Of a stretch of DNA of 64,000 nt, positions 24,812 to 33,473 are shown piece by piece (position 1 is the first letter of the stretch; the number at the start of each line of letters is the position of its first letter). Made by a program: the position numbers and the translations under genes. A model generated the notes under the pieces. It did not search any database. It was not told the DNA's origin and saw nothing but the letters and a program-made list of their open reading frames with translations. The stretch comes from Niveibacterium terrae (GTDB lineage Bacteria; Pseudomonadota; Gammaproteobacteria; Burkholderiales; Rhodocyclaceae), in NCBI RefSeq assembly GCF_048213115.1, contig NZ_CP172404.1:372001-436000 (forward strand), written 5' to 3'.

Positions 24812-25846
24812 TCAGTCGGGGAGGGCCGTTCCGGCCTGAGCCGCTCCGCTGCGCAGCAGCGCGGCCGTATGAGCGTGCAGTTCGTTGATGGCCGCGCTGC
24901 GGATCTGCTCAGGCGTCGCTTGCGCCAGGTCCTGCGTGTGCAGGCGCTCGCGCAGCTTTTCAAGTACCCAGAAGTTGGCAAAGGGGTGGGGCAGGCTGCG
25001 TTGGCGGCTCGCGCGGAGCGTGAATTTGGCGAGCAAGTCCGCCTGACTTTTGTTGGCGAGGATCAGTTCGACGAGCTTGGCGCGGAACTCGAGATCGCTC
25101 GACTCCAGCTTCGGAAAGCGCTGCTTGTCACTGAAATGCTGGGCTTCGTGGCCGAGCAGGCTGACACGGTAGGCCTCGCTGCCCCGCTGCCATGCCGAGC
25201 GGACGGTCATGATCCGCGAGGACGTCGTCCAGCCTCCGGTACCCGTCTGATCGCACGAGGCCCAGGAGGGCCAGCCGCCGCTGGCGAAATCGTCGAGCAG
25301 GCTGACCGGTGCTTCGACCTCTCCTTCCGGAAGGCTCAGCTTTTCCTTCGAATCGATCTGGGTGCGCCAGATCATCAGTTCGTAGAGCGGAGGAGTCCGG
25401 CCACCCAACACATGGAGGCCGGCAGATTCGATCCGGGTCTGCAGCGCGGCGTAGGCCGTCTCCAGGTCGGCGCCAAGCAGGTCGAGCTCGGCGCGCAGCG
25501 CCTCGAGCAGTGCCGAATCGGCTTGATCGAGCGTTTGCCTGTGCAGCAGCGCATCGCTCCAGTAGCGGCGGAAGATGCTCAGGATCCTCGAGACCTCGAC
25601 CGGCAGCCCGGTCTCGGGGCGTTCGGCGGCGTGCGGATCGCTGAAGCGCTCGAGCACGCAGAGACGGGTGCGCGCATCCTTCGCGCTGAGGCTGGCCGGG
25701 TCCAGTGCTTTGAGGCGGTGCAGCACTTCACTCTGATCGAGCGTGAAGAGGGGGGCCAGCGCGTCGTTGAGCGGGCTGGCGGCGGCCGGAGTGCAGCCGG
25801 ACAGAGTGGCGAGGGCGGCGATCAGGCAGAGCATGGAAGGTTTCAT
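24812..25846 (-). CDS. Lipoprotein with HExxH metalloprotease-like motif
   Basis: This 344-aa protein has a lipoprotein signal peptide (MKPSMLCLIAALATLSGC, lipobox LSGC). The middle is helical and rich in Leu and Ala. The motif LLGHEAQHFSDKQRFPKLES contains HEAQH, a zinc-protease HExxH pattern, with a glutamate-rich stretch (SSDLEFRAKLVEL) about 15 residues later that could supply the third ligand. I do not recognise the family. The motif suggests, but does not prove, a metallopeptidase at the outer membrane. It is convergent with the GspB-like gene, six bases between stops. Confidence 0.65.
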   Translation of the reverse strand: MKPSMLCLIAALATLSGCTPAAASPLNDALAPLFTLDQSEVLHRLKALDPASLSAKDARTRLCVLERFSDPHAAERPETGLPVEVSRILSIFRRYWSDALLHRQTLDQADSALLEALRAELDLLGADLETAYAALQTRIESAGLHVLGGRTPPLYELMIWRTQIDSKEKLSLPEGEVEAPVSLLDDFASGGWPSWASCDQTGTGGWTTSSRIMTVRSAWQRGSEAYRVSLLGHEAQHFSDKQRFPKLESSDLEFRAKLVELILANKSQADLLAKFTLRASRQRSLPHPFANFWVLEKLRERLHTQDLAQATPEQIRSAAINELHAHTAALLRSGAAQAGTALPD

Positions 25847-25897
25847 GCCGCGACTATTGCGCAGCCGCACTTACCCGTCTTGTACCGGATTCGCGTT

Positions 25898-26701
25898 TCA
25901 GCCCTGCATCTGCCGCCGTTTGCGTCCCGGGCTGATGCCGTAGTGGCGGTTATAGGCGCGGGTGAAATGCGCCTGATCGCAGAATCCGCAGCGCAAAGCG
26001 ATTTCTGCGAGCGATTCGTCATGTCCGCGCAGCGCCTGATCCGCCCATTCGAGGCGTCGGCGCAGAAGGTAGGCGCCTATCGTCTCGTGCCGGGACTCTT
26101 TGAAGGCCTTGGCCAGATGATGAGGGTGAAGCCCGGTCAGTGCGGCCAGCTCGGTCAGCGAAGGGCTGACGGAAAGATCGGCTTCGAGCGCATCGATGAC
26201 ATCCCTCAGCCACCGGGGCCTGCCCGCATTGACCGGCAGATCCCGGCAAGTGTCCAGCAGGGTCAGGATCGCTTCATGGGTGGCAAAGGGGTCGGCGGCG
26301 GCGAGCGCATCGGCCAGCCCGCTCAGTGCTGCGTGGGTTGGCGGCAGGCGCAGATGGCCGGGCCTGGTCAGGCGAGTCGCCAGATCCGGATCTCCGAACC
26401 CTGCCGCGTCGAGCTCGATATTGACGCAGCGCGCGCCGTGGGACCCCACCTGGTTTGCGTGGCTGGTGTTGGCGGGGTGGATCAGAACAGATCCGCGCCG
26501 GCAGTCGTGCTGGCGGCGCCAGTCTTCAAGGTAGGCGCCGTCGAGCACGACGCAGACATAGGACGAGCGATGCGTGTGACGCGGCAGCGCAAGCGATGGC
26601 GGAAGGCGGGTGTCACGGACGAGGCCGGCCGGAGTCGGCAGCGTGCCCAGGCAGAGCCCGAAAGACTGGTGGCGACCCAAGCTGGGCGTGCCTGCCCTCA
26701 T
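25898..26701 (-). CDS. AraC-family transcriptional regulator with cupin-like sensor domain
   Basis: This 267-aa regulator has an N-terminal cupin-like part (LPRHTHRSSYVCVVLDGAYL, RGSVLIHPANTSHAN) and a C-terminal AraC DNA-binding domain with two helix-turn-helix motifs (LTELAALTGLHPHHLAKAFK and LAEIALRCGFCDQAHFTRAY). The end GISPGRKRR is typical. The effector and target are unknown. It lies 37 bp downstream of the DUF3334 gene on the same strand. The start at 26701 is chosen by domain fit; upstream in-frame sequence belongs to the preceding gene's end. Confidence 0.85.
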   Translation of the reverse strand: MRAGTPSLGRHQSFGLCLGTLPTPAGLVRDTRLPPSLALPRHTHRSSYVCVVLDGAYLEDWRRQHDCRRGSVLIHPANTSHANQVGSHGARCVNIELDAAGFGDPDLATRLTRPGHLRLPPTHAALSGLADALAAADPFATHEAILTLLDTCRDLPVNAGRPRWLRDVIDALEADLSVSPSLTELAALTGLHPHHLAKAFKESRHETIGAYLLRRRLEWADQALRGHDESLAEIALRCGFCDQAHFTRAYNRHYGISPGRKRRQMQG

Positions 26702-26738
26702 CCGCGCATGTCCGATGTTGTTCCTGGCCGGATCTTCC

Positions 26739-27431
26739 TCACATTCCCAGATCGTTGAGCAGATCGTCGTAATCGTTCGCTTGAGCTGCGGGAGCGGGTT
26801 TGGGGGGGGCGGACGCTTCGGCTCTCGCCTGGGCAATCAGCGCATCCGGGTCGGGGACTTCCTGCGGTTCGAAGTCGTAGAGCTTGATGAACTCGGTCTG
26901 GTCTATCGCCAGCTCCAGATAGAAGATGTTGTTGCGGCCGGTATAGAAAGTGACCCGGCGCGATTGGGGCCGATCGAGGTTCGTGTCGACGCTGAGCACG
27001 ACCTGTTTGTTGATGACCAGCATCTTGGGCTGGTTCTGCGTGATGTGGGTCTGCAGCTCGCGCGCGACCTTGCCGATGAACTCGCCGACGATCTGGTTCA
27101 TCAGCTCGCCCATCACGTTGCTGACTTCGTCGGACGTATAGACGCTGGCCAGATCCGCCTTGCCCATGCCCATGTTCAGCATGTAGCTCTCGTAGAGCTC
27201 CATCGCCGCTTCGGACGAGAAATTGATGACGACGAGGCCGGAAAAGCCTCCGTCGAAGAGCACAAAACAGCCGATATCCGGCTTCAGGCAGGTCTTCGTG
27301 ATCCGCTGAACCATCCCTGAGTAGTGGATCTGGCTCTGGGTCGCAACGGTCAGAACCCGGGTCACCGAGTTGCAGAGGCTGACCAGGATGTCTTCGGTGC
27401 CGTATTCAGCGGGTTTGTCTTTTGTGCTCAT
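26739..27431 (-). CDS. DUF3334-family protein, CheX/CheC-like
   Basis: This 230-aa cytoplasmic protein resembles the DUF3334 family. The segment DEVSNVMGELMNQIVGEFIG recalls the E-x-x-N helix of CheC/CheX/FliY phosphatases, which dephosphorylate CheY-P, so a link to chemotaxis or two-component signalling is plausible. The end (residues about 195-230) is a low-complexity Ala/Pro tail followed by acidic DDLLNDLGM, perhaps a docking peptide. No chemotaxis gene is adjacent; the nearest receptor is at 8.4 kb. The family name is from memory of its pattern. Confidence 0.65.
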   Translation of the reverse strand: MSTKDKPAEYGTEDILVSLCNSVTRVLTVATQSQIHYSGMVQRITKTCLKPDIGCFVLFDGGFSGLVVINFSSEAAMELYESYMLNMGMGKADLASVYTSDEVSNVMGELMNQIVGEFIGKVARELQTHITQNQPKMLVINKQVVLSVDTNLDRPQSRRVTFYTGRNNIFYLELAIDQTEFIKLYDFEPQEVPDPDALIAQARAEASAPPKPAPAAQANDYDDLLNDLGM

Positions 27432-27570
27432 GATGGGCCGGTGATCCTTCCATATCCGGCCTTCATGCTAGCAAACTGGCGCCGCCAGGTCTGCATCGGC
27501 AGCACAGTGTGCATTTCGGCGTGCAATAGCTTGGGCGATGTTTGTCGGCGCTCCTGTCCTTGTTTGGCCA

Positions 27571-27608
27571 AGTGTGATATATCAGGGTTCTCGACTGTGA
27601 TATATCAG
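27571..27608 (+). promoter_or_regulatory. Two direct TGATATATCA operators overlapping the kdgK start region
   Basis: AGTGTGATATATCAG (27571-27585) and ACTGTGATATATCAG (27594-27608) are near-identical copies in the same orientation, 23 bp apart. The second ends five bases before the kdgK ATG. The same motif lies upstream of the pectinesterase at 566-593. A bound repressor here would block transcription start or elongation, or mask the ribosome site. Each core (TGATATATCA) is a perfect palindrome, as expected for a dimeric regulator. Confidence 0.7.
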
Positions 27609-27613
27609 AGACC

Positions 27614-28657
27614 ATGGAACCCAAAATCATCGCTTTCGGCGAAGTCCTGCTTCGCCTGACGCCTCCGGGCTATCTCAAGCTGTCGCAAACGACTTCCTTT
27701 ACCGCGACTTTCGGCGGAAGCGAAGCCAACTGCGCCGTGTCGCTGGCTCACTTTGGTCTGAAGACCGGCTTCGTGACGCGCGTGCCGCGCAACGACATCG
27801 CGGAAGCCTGCCTGATGGAGCTGCGCTCGCACGGGGTTGAAACCGGCAGCATCGCTTTCGGTGGCAACCGTCTGGGCCTGTACTACTACGAAAACCCGGT
27901 CGCTCAGCGCGGCTCCAAGGTCGTCTATGACCGCGCGAACTCGTCCTTCGTCTCGCTTCGCCCCGAGATGATCGACTGGGAGAAGACGCTCGAAGGCGCG
28001 ACCTGGTTCCACTGGTCGGGCATCGGCCCCGGTCTGTCCCAGGACGCGGCCGACACGACGCTGCGCGCGATCGAAGTCGCGAAGAAGAAGGGGCTGACGG
28101 TCTCCTGCGATCTGAACTATCGCAAGGCGCTGTGGCAGTACGGCAAGACCGCGGCCGAAGTGATGGGACCGCTGCTCGAAAAGACCGACGTGCTGTTCGG
28201 CACCGGCAGCGAATACCAGGTCGCCTATGGCATCGAACCCGTCGCCTACAAGGCGAAAAGCGTCGATGAGCCCATCGACCTGGCCGCCTACGAGCAGTTC
28301 CTCGCCAAGGTCCAGGCCAAGGCGCCGAACGCGAAGAAGATCTTCCTCGTGCTGCGCAATGTCCTCGATGCGAACCACCATGTGCTGACCGGCCTGCTCT
28401 ACGCCGACGGCAAGATGATCCGTGCGCGCACCCATGCGATCGACCACGTCGTCGACTGCGTCGGCGTCGGTGACGCGTTCGCGGCCGGCCTCATCTACGG
28501 TCTGATCAGCTACCCGAACGACGACGCTTCCGCGCTCGAATTCGCGGTCGCAGCCTCGACGCTGAAGAACTCGGTCTATGGCGACTTCAACCTCGTCTCG
28601 GCCGACGAAGTGAAGGCACTGATGAAGGCGAACGGCGGCGACAGCGTCGCGCGCTGA
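27614..28657 (+). CDS. kdgK: 2-dehydro-3-deoxygluconate kinase (PfkB family)
   Basis: This 347-aa sugar kinase phosphorylates 2-keto-3-deoxygluconate, the common product of pectin and galacturonate breakdown, to KDPG for the Entner-Doudoroff aldolase. PfkB signatures are present: GGSEANCAVSLAHFGLKTGF (substrate side, residues about 36-55) and DCVGVGDAFAAGLIYG with the catalytic Asp in the GxGD motif. IIAFGEVLLRLTPPGYLKLS at the start is typical of KdgK. The gene shares an operator motif with the pectinesterase, supporting a place in pectin catabolism. No ribosome site stronger than AGAG/CAGAGACC is seen. Confidence 0.93.
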   Translation: MEPKIIAFGEVLLRLTPPGYLKLSQTTSFTATFGGSEANCAVSLAHFGLKTGFVTRVPRNDIAEACLMELRSHGVETGSIAFGGNRLGLYYYENPVAQRGSKVVYDRANSSFVSLRPEMIDWEKTLEGATWFHWSGIGPGLSQDAADTTLRAIEVAKKKGLTVSCDLNYRKALWQYGKTAAEVMGPLLEKTDVLFGTGSEYQVAYGIEPVAYKAKSVDEPIDLAAYEQFLAKVQAKAPNAKKIFLVLRNVLDANHHVLTGLLYADGKMIRARTHAIDHVVDCVGVGDAFAAGLIYGLISYPNDDASALEFAVAASTLKNSVYGDFNLVSADEVKALMKANGGDSVAR

Positions 28658-28674
28658 GCAAACTCTCTCCTGTG

Positions 28675-28715
28675 CAGCCCGGTGGTCGGCAACGGCTTCC
28701 GGGCTGTTTTCTTTT
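28675..28715 (+). terminator. Terminator after kdgK
   Basis: CAGCCCGG (28675-28682) pairs with CCGGGCTG (28699-28706), followed by TTTTCTTTT. Confidence 0.85.
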
Positions 28716-28723
28716 GAAATCGA

Positions 28724-30133
28724 TCAGGCTTTGTGCCCGCTGACCCGGATTCCGGCGTTCGGCGACAGCGCGAAAAGATCGATCAGACCGAATGCGCTGA
28801 GCGCGGCCATCGCGAGAAAGGCGGCGCGGAAAGCGGCCACGGACAGTCCGTGCCCATCGGCGGGGAAAGCGGACGAGGCGATTCTCAGCGCGATCGCCGC
28901 GAGCGCGACGCCCAGGCCCGAGCTCATCTGAACGAGGATGCTGCTCAGCGTCGAGGCGCCACTCATCTTGTCCTGGGGCACGTCGCAGAAGCTGAAGGTG
29001 CTCAGCGCCGTGAACTGCATCGAGCGGCTCAGGCCGGTGAAGAAGAGAACCAGCATGATCAGCGGCGTCGGTGTCGTCGGGGTCAGCAGCATCGCGAGCA
29101 GAAAGCCCAGCGCGACCAGGATGCCGTTCGCGATCAGCACGGAGCGAAAGCCCCAGGCGCGCATCAGCGGAGTCGTCGCGGTCTTCATGCACAGATTTCC
29201 CGCGAAGAGCGCGAGCAGCAGCAGACCCGAGTGGGTCGCATTGAAACCGAAGGCGAGCTGGAACATCAACGGGAACAGGAAAGGCGCGCTGTTGATCGCC
29301 ATCCGGAACAGCGAGCCGCCTCTCATCGTCAGAAAGAAGGTCGGGATGTTCAGCGCATCGAGCTCGATCAGCGGGTGTGGTGTGCGCTTCAGGTGGTGCA
29401 AAGCCACAAAGAGGGCGACGGCGCCGACTAAGGCCGAGAGGGCGACCTGAAGGCCGTCGAAGGGCGTCTGGCTGGCCAGGTCGCAGCCATACATCAACGC
29501 GCAGCAGCCCAGGCCGCTGAACAGGAAGCCCGACCAATCGAAAGGCCGGCGTCCGCCTGGCTCGCCGTCGACGAGGTACAGGGTCAGAGCGAAGCCGATC
29601 AGACCGAAAGGCACGTTGAGCAGGAAGATCCAGTGCCAGCTCCAGTGCGTCGTGATAAAGCCACCCAAAGGCGGGCCCAGCACTGGCGCACTCAGGGCCG
29701 GCCAGGTCAGCATCGCGATGGCCTGGACTAGGCGCTCCTTCGGGGTCGTACGCAGCACCGCCATCCGCCCGACCGGAACCATCATTGCGCCGCCCAGGCC
29801 TTGCAGGATGCGTGCCGCGGTGAAGCTTAGAAGACTGGTGCTGAGGCTGCACAACACCGATGCGAAGCTGAAGATCAGCAGGGCACCGCCGAAAACCTGG
29901 CGAGGCCCGAAGCGATCCGCCATCCAGCCGCTCAGCGGGATGAAGACCGCCAGAGCAAGCAGGTAGGCGCTGACTCCGGTCGATAGGTGGATGGGCTGGG
30001 TATGGAAGCTCTGGGCCATCTGCGGCAGAGCCGTTGTGATGACCGTGGAGTCGAGCAACTCCATGAAGAAGGCGCCGGCGACGAGCCAGACGAGGTGGTG
30101 GTTGCGCCGGGAGGGGGAATCGGATGTGGACAC
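28724..30133 (-). CDS. MFS multidrug exporter, DHA2 (EmrB/QacA) type
   Basis: This 469-aa protein has about fourteen membrane segments. Motif D1 appears at the first segment (MELLDSTVITTALPQMAQSF), motif A in GWMADRFGPRQV, motif B in ARILQGLGGAMMVPVGRM, and motif C in PVLGPPLGGFI. These define the 14-segment H+-antiporter exporters. Substrates are unknown. The gene is convergent with kdgK and shares its terminator region. No adjacent EmrA-type adaptor or TetR regulator is seen. Confidence 0.9.
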   Translation of the reverse strand: MSTSDSPSRRNHHLVWLVAGAFFMELLDSTVITTALPQMAQSFHTQPIHLSTGVSAYLLALAVFIPLSGWMADRFGPRQVFGGALLIFSFASVLCSLSTSLLSFTAARILQGLGGAMMVPVGRMAVLRTTPKERLVQAIAMLTWPALSAPVLGPPLGGFITTHWSWHWIFLLNVPFGLIGFALTLYLVDGEPGGRRPFDWSGFLFSGLGCCALMYGCDLASQTPFDGLQVALSALVGAVALFVALHHLKRTPHPLIELDALNIPTFFLTMRGGSLFRMAINSAPFLFPLMFQLAFGFNATHSGLLLLALFAGNLCMKTATTPLMRAWGFRSVLIANGILVALGFLLAMLLTPTTPTPLIMLVLFFTGLSRSMQFTALSTFSFCDVPQDKMSGASTLSSILVQMSSGLGVALAAIALRIASSAFPADGHGLSVAAFRAAFLAMAALSAFGLIDLFALSPNAGIRVSGHKA

Positions 30134-30275
30134 GACAGAAACGGATCATTTCCGGGGCGGCCTGCGCGAGCGGCGCCCGGAGGGAACTTCCAAAGAAAAA
30201 GCGTGAAGCTTAATCAAACGGGCGAATTCCGCGCGCGGATTACAAAAAAAGATGTCGCGCATCTGGACCGGAGTT

Positions 30276-30581
30276 TCAGTCGACGAGCCTCAGCAGAAGG
30301 CCCGCGGCCAGTGCGGTCAAGCCGAGAACCGACAGGGCGAGTCGCACGCGACGGGAGCCGACCGCGGTTTGCCGCGATCCCGAAAAGAGCCGGTTGATCG
30401 GCGTGGACAGCAACAGCGGTTCCATGAAGTTCAGGATGCCCAGCAGGATCAGACCGATTCCCGCCAGAGCCTTTCCGGGGGAATGCGCATCGATGGCTTC
30501 AGAAAGACTCAGCCCGCCCATCAGGGTCATGAAACCGAGCCAGAATATCCGGGTCGGAAGGTGGTTCCGGATCGAGTTCAT
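30276..30581 (-). CDS. Small inner-membrane protein (101 aa), unknown
   Basis: The product has three hydrophobic stretches: about residues 12-30, 36-55 and 81-98, separated by a basic loop (SGSRQTAVGSRRVRLAL). No family is recognised. Codon usage and hydrophobicity pattern look real. It stands alone on the minus strand between the MFS exporter and the next small gene, with no close partner. Confidence 0.6.
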   Translation of the reverse strand: MNSIRNHLPTRIFWLGFMTLMGGLSLSEAIDAHSPGKALAGIGLILLGILNFMEPLLLSTPINRLFSGSRQTAVGSRRVRLALSVLGLTALAAGLLLRLVD

Positions 30582-30784
30582 GCCAGTGCTTCGCCGGCGG
30601 AGGAAGGAGTCCCGTCGGGCGCACAGAGGAAGATTTTGCGCAATCGTTTCATCAAAAGACCCTGGCGAGCGGTTTGAATAAATACTGGCCGTATCTTCAG
30701 GCTCTTGCGCGATTGTGATCCGAAGGGATAGGGGCTACAAGCTGTTTGGCAGGGTGAGTCCGGAATCCGTGTTTCAGCCAGCGC

Positions 30785-31153
30785 TCAGCGCAGTTTTTCC
30801 TGAACCGCTTCGTCACTCAGGGGCTGGCCGATCCAGACGATCGCCTTGGCGGCGCCACCCCCAAGGGCCAGTTCGATGAACAGCCGTTCCTCGACCTGGG
30901 TGAGGCCCCCCTCAATTTTCTCCATCGGCTGTATCAGTATCCGCGTCCGCAAAACCAGACCCGGTCCGTTGGCCGTCGCGACGGCCTTTTTCAGGCATCT
31001 CTGGGCTTCGACGAAGTCGCCGACGAGCATGCGCGGGTGGGAGAAAGCGCGCTCCGCACTGATCTCGACGGCCTCGCGGCGGGCGATGTTGCGGGCGAGC
31101 ATCCGGTTCTCGAATACCTTGATGTACAGATCGGAGCGAAAAGTCGGCATCAC
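30785..31153 (-). CDS. Small protein resembling subdomain of MreB-like actins (122 aa)
   Basis: The order of motifs follows part of MreB: a segment like LVGDFVEAQRCLKKAVATAN (compare the MreB region before IADFTVTEKMLQYFI), then RTRILIQPMEKIEGGLTQVE and ERLFIELALGGGAAKAIVWI, comparable to the MreB stretch on pathogenic-looking ...VPxGxTxVERRAIRESA.GAGA. The nucleotide-binding phosphate loops and domain II are absent, so it cannot be a full actin. It begins MMPTFRSDLYIKVFENRMLA, a beta-hairpin-like start similar to MreB's DLGTANTLIY strands. The homology is inferred by eye. It may be a stand-alone domain-IA family. An esterase gene lies 85 bp upstream on the same strand. Confidence 0.6.
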   Translation of the reverse strand: MMPTFRSDLYIKVFENRMLARNIARREAVEISAERAFSHPRMLVGDFVEAQRCLKKAVATANGPGLVLRTRILIQPMEKIEGGLTQVEERLFIELALGGGAAKAIVWIGQPLSDEAVQEKLR

Positions 31154-31238
31154 TATCAGGCCTTGTCTTGTGGGGAGCGGATTTGCGCGGAGAGGAGATC
31201 GATCCGGCCGCCTTCGGAGTGCCCCGCTTCTGTGCCGC

Positions 31239-32027
31239 TCATTGCCCGATCCGGTAATGGTTCAAGGCTCTTTCGAGCGCGGCATTGAAGAAGTTCCAGT
31301 CGTGGGCGCCTTCCCATTCCTGATAGCGCATGTCCAGATCCAGCTTGTCCATCTCGTCGCGGAAGCGGCGGTTGTCGTGGCTCAGCGGATCTTCGGTGCC
31401 GCAGGCCAGGAAGAGCCTCGGTTTGAGTTTCTGGCCGTTCGCCATCCGTGCCAGCTCCAGGATCTCGTTCTCCGGACGCCAATCGAGTCCGCTGCCGAAG
31501 ATCGCCTCGAAATCGTTGAGCAGCTGCCGGCCATAGAGCTTCTCGAACTCTTCGGTCTTCCCGTACTTCCTCTGGTTTTCGAGGCCTTCCTTCAGAAAAA
31601 GGCAGGGGGAGGAGAGAGCGGCGCAAAAGCCATAGTTCTCGGGGAAGGACAGCGCGCATTTGAGGGCACCATAGCCGCCCATCGAAGCGCCCAGCACCAG
31701 CGTATCTTCGCGCCGCGCGGACAGGTTGAACACATTCCGGCAGACCTCGGGCAGCTCGCGGCTGACATAGCTGAAGTACTTCTGCCCGAAAACCATGTCC
31801 GAGTAGAAGCTGCGCGCGACTTCGGGCATCACGAAGGCGATGCCGTGCTGCTCGGCGAAGACGGGGAGCATCGTGTAATCGATCCAGTCGCCGCTTCGCC
31901 CGCACAGCCCGTGCAGCAGATAGGCGAGCTTGTGCGGACCTCGGGAGAGAGAACTGTTCGGGACGAGGACCGTGAGGCCCGTCTCCATTTCGAGGGTGTT
32001 CGAGAAGAATGAACCGCGAAGAATCAT
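31239..32027 (-). CDS. Esterase of the EstD/S-formylglutathione hydrolase-like family
   Basis: This 262-aa alpha/beta hydrolase has the elbow LVLGASMGGYGALKCAL with the nucleophile Ser, an acid in ACGTEDPLSHDNRRF and a His in EGAHDWNFFNAAL. LAYLLHGLCGRSGDWIDYTM forms the oxyanion region. The pattern matches tributyrin esterase and acetyl-xylan/feruloyl esterase-like proteins (esterase D superfamily). No signal peptide is present, so it is cytoplasmic. The natural substrate is unknown; plant-polymer acetyl or feruloyl groups are possible given the pectin genes, but that is speculative. Confidence 0.88.
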   Translation of the reverse strand: MILRGSFFSNTLEMETGLTVLVPNSSLSRGPHKLAYLLHGLCGRSGDWIDYTMLPVFAEQHGIAFVMPEVARSFYSDMVFGQKYFSYVSRELPEVCRNVFNLSARREDTLVLGASMGGYGALKCALSFPENYGFCAALSSPCLFLKEGLENQRKYGKTEEFEKLYGRQLLNDFEAIFGSGLDWRPENEILELARMANGQKLKPRLFLACGTEDPLSHDNRRFRDEMDKLDLDMRYQEWEGAHDWNFFNAALERALNHYRIGQ

Positions 32028-32097
32028 GATGGCATCCGTAAGGATTCGCGAAGATGAGGGGAAATTCTACTTCCAGGGAAGGCGAAGGGACGGATCT

Positions 32098-32502
32098 TCA
32101 CTCACCCTTCATCCGTCGTCCGGCTTTGACGGCCGAACGCAGCGCCTTGCTCTGCAGGCGTCGGGCGATCGATGAGCGGGTCGGGCGGGTCGCGCGGCGG
32201 CTCTTGGGACGGAACGCAGCACGATCGATCAGCTCCTGGAGCCGGCGCAGCGCTTCGGCGCGGTTTTTCTCTAGGCAGCGGAATTCCTGGGCCTTGATCA
32301 CGATGACCCCATCCCGGGTGATGCGCTGGTCGCCCAGTTCCATCAGACGCGTGCGGATCGCCTCGGGAAGGGATGAGGCGGCGATGTCGAAGCGCAGATG
32401 GACCGCGTTGGAGACCTTGTTGACGTTCTGCCCGCCCGCGCCCTGGGCCCGGATCGCGGTGATCTCGACTTCATCGGGCGGAATGACAAAGTGCTCGGAC
32501 AT
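32098..32502 (-). CDS. arfB: Alternative ribosome-rescue factor ArfB (YaeJ)
   Basis: This 134-aa peptidyl-tRNA hydrolase has the catalytic GGQ at residues 23-25 within RAQGAGGQNVNKVSNAVHL and a basic C-terminal tail (about residues 98-134, rich in Arg and Lys) that enters the empty mRNA channel of stalled ribosomes. It releases nascent chains from nonstop complexes independently of tmRNA. It lies 11 bp downstream of the RIO kinase gene on the same strand. Confidence 0.95.
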   Translation of the reverse strand: MSEHFVIPPDEVEITAIRAQGAGGQNVNKVSNAVHLRFDIAASSLPEAIRTRLMELGDQRITRDGVIVIKAQEFRCLEKNRAEALRRLQELIDRAAFRPKSRRATRPTRSSIARRLQSKALRSAVKAGRRMKGE

Positions 32503-32513
32503 CGCTGCTGCGT

Positions 32514-33377
32514 CTATACCGTGTCATCCGCATTGGTCGGATTCCGGCGGGCTTGCCGCGCTTCTTCTTCCCGGCTTGCCGCGGTGATGACCTGAATGAT
32601 TTCGGCCAGGTCGGCGGGCTTTTCGCTGTGCTCGAAACGGCCGGAGAGTTCGCTGTCCGGTTTGAGCTTGCCATTCTCGTAGAGCGACCAGATCTCTTTC
32701 CCGTAGTCGGTTTCGAGCAGTTCGGGGGCGAAGCGGCCGAAATAGGCGGCGAGGTTGGCGATATCGCGTTCGAGCATCGCGCAGGCATTGTTGTTGGCCG
32801 CGGCATCGATCGCCTGGGGCAGATCGATGATCACCGGACCGTCGCGATCGATCAGCACGTTGTACTCGGAAAGGTCGCCGTGCACGATGCCGGCACAGAG
32901 CATCCGCACAACCTCGCGGATCAGCTGCGCGTGATAGCGCCGGGCATCCGCGGCGCTGAGCACGACATCGTTGAGCCGTGGTGCAGGCTCGCCGTCCCCG
33001 TCGGTCACCAGCTCCATCAGCAGCACACCTTCGTAAAAGTTGTACGGAGTCGGAGCGCGTACCCCCGCATCGGCGAGGCGGTACAGGGCGTCGACTTCGG
33101 CGTGTTGCCAGGCCGCTTCCTGTTCTTCGCGGCCGTAGCGCGAGCCCTTGGCCATCGCCCGGGCCTGGCGGCTGTTCTTGATCTTGCGCCCTTCCGTATA
33201 GGCGACGGCCTGACGGAAACCCCGCTTGTTGGCTTCCTTGTAGACCTTGGCGCAGCGCAGCTCATCGCCACACACCACGACATAGACCATCGCTTCCTTG
33301 CCGCTCATCAGCTGGCGGACGACTTCGTCGACCAGTCCATCGGTCACCAGCGGTTCGATTCGGCTCGGGATCTTCAT
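32514..33377 (-). CDS. RIO-family serine protein kinase (PA4780-like)
   Basis: This 287-aa kinase carries the RIO1-like ATP-binding region (SGKEAMVYVVVCGDELRCAK with the Lys), a catalytic loop GIVHGDLSEYNVLID, and the metal-binding loop VIIDLPQAIDAAANNNA. It is the bacterial RIO1-type group found next to ribosome or stress genes. The C-terminal extension (about residues 240-287) is acidic then basic. The coupling to arfB, 11 bp downstream, suggests a shared role in translation, which is inference. A substrate is not known. Confidence 0.9.
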   Translation of the reverse strand: MKIPSRIEPLVTDGLVDEVVRQLMSGKEAMVYVVVCGDELRCAKVYKEANKRGFRQAVAYTEGRKIKNSRQARAMAKGSRYGREEQEAAWQHAEVDALYRLADAGVRAPTPYNFYEGVLLMELVTDGDGEPAPRLNDVVLSAADARRYHAQLIREVVRMLCAGIVHGDLSEYNVLIDRDGPVIIDLPQAIDAAANNNACAMLERDIANLAAYFGRFAPELLETDYGKEIWSLYENGKLKPDSELSGRFEHSEKPADLAEIIQVITAASREEEARQARRNPTNADDTV

Positions 33378-33473
33378 GGGTTCAGGCCTGGGGGCATGGT
33401 TGGCTCACGATGGCGTTCGGGCGCCGGAGGAGGAGGAGGGCGTTCAGCATACCGGCAGCAGTGGCTGCGCGCT

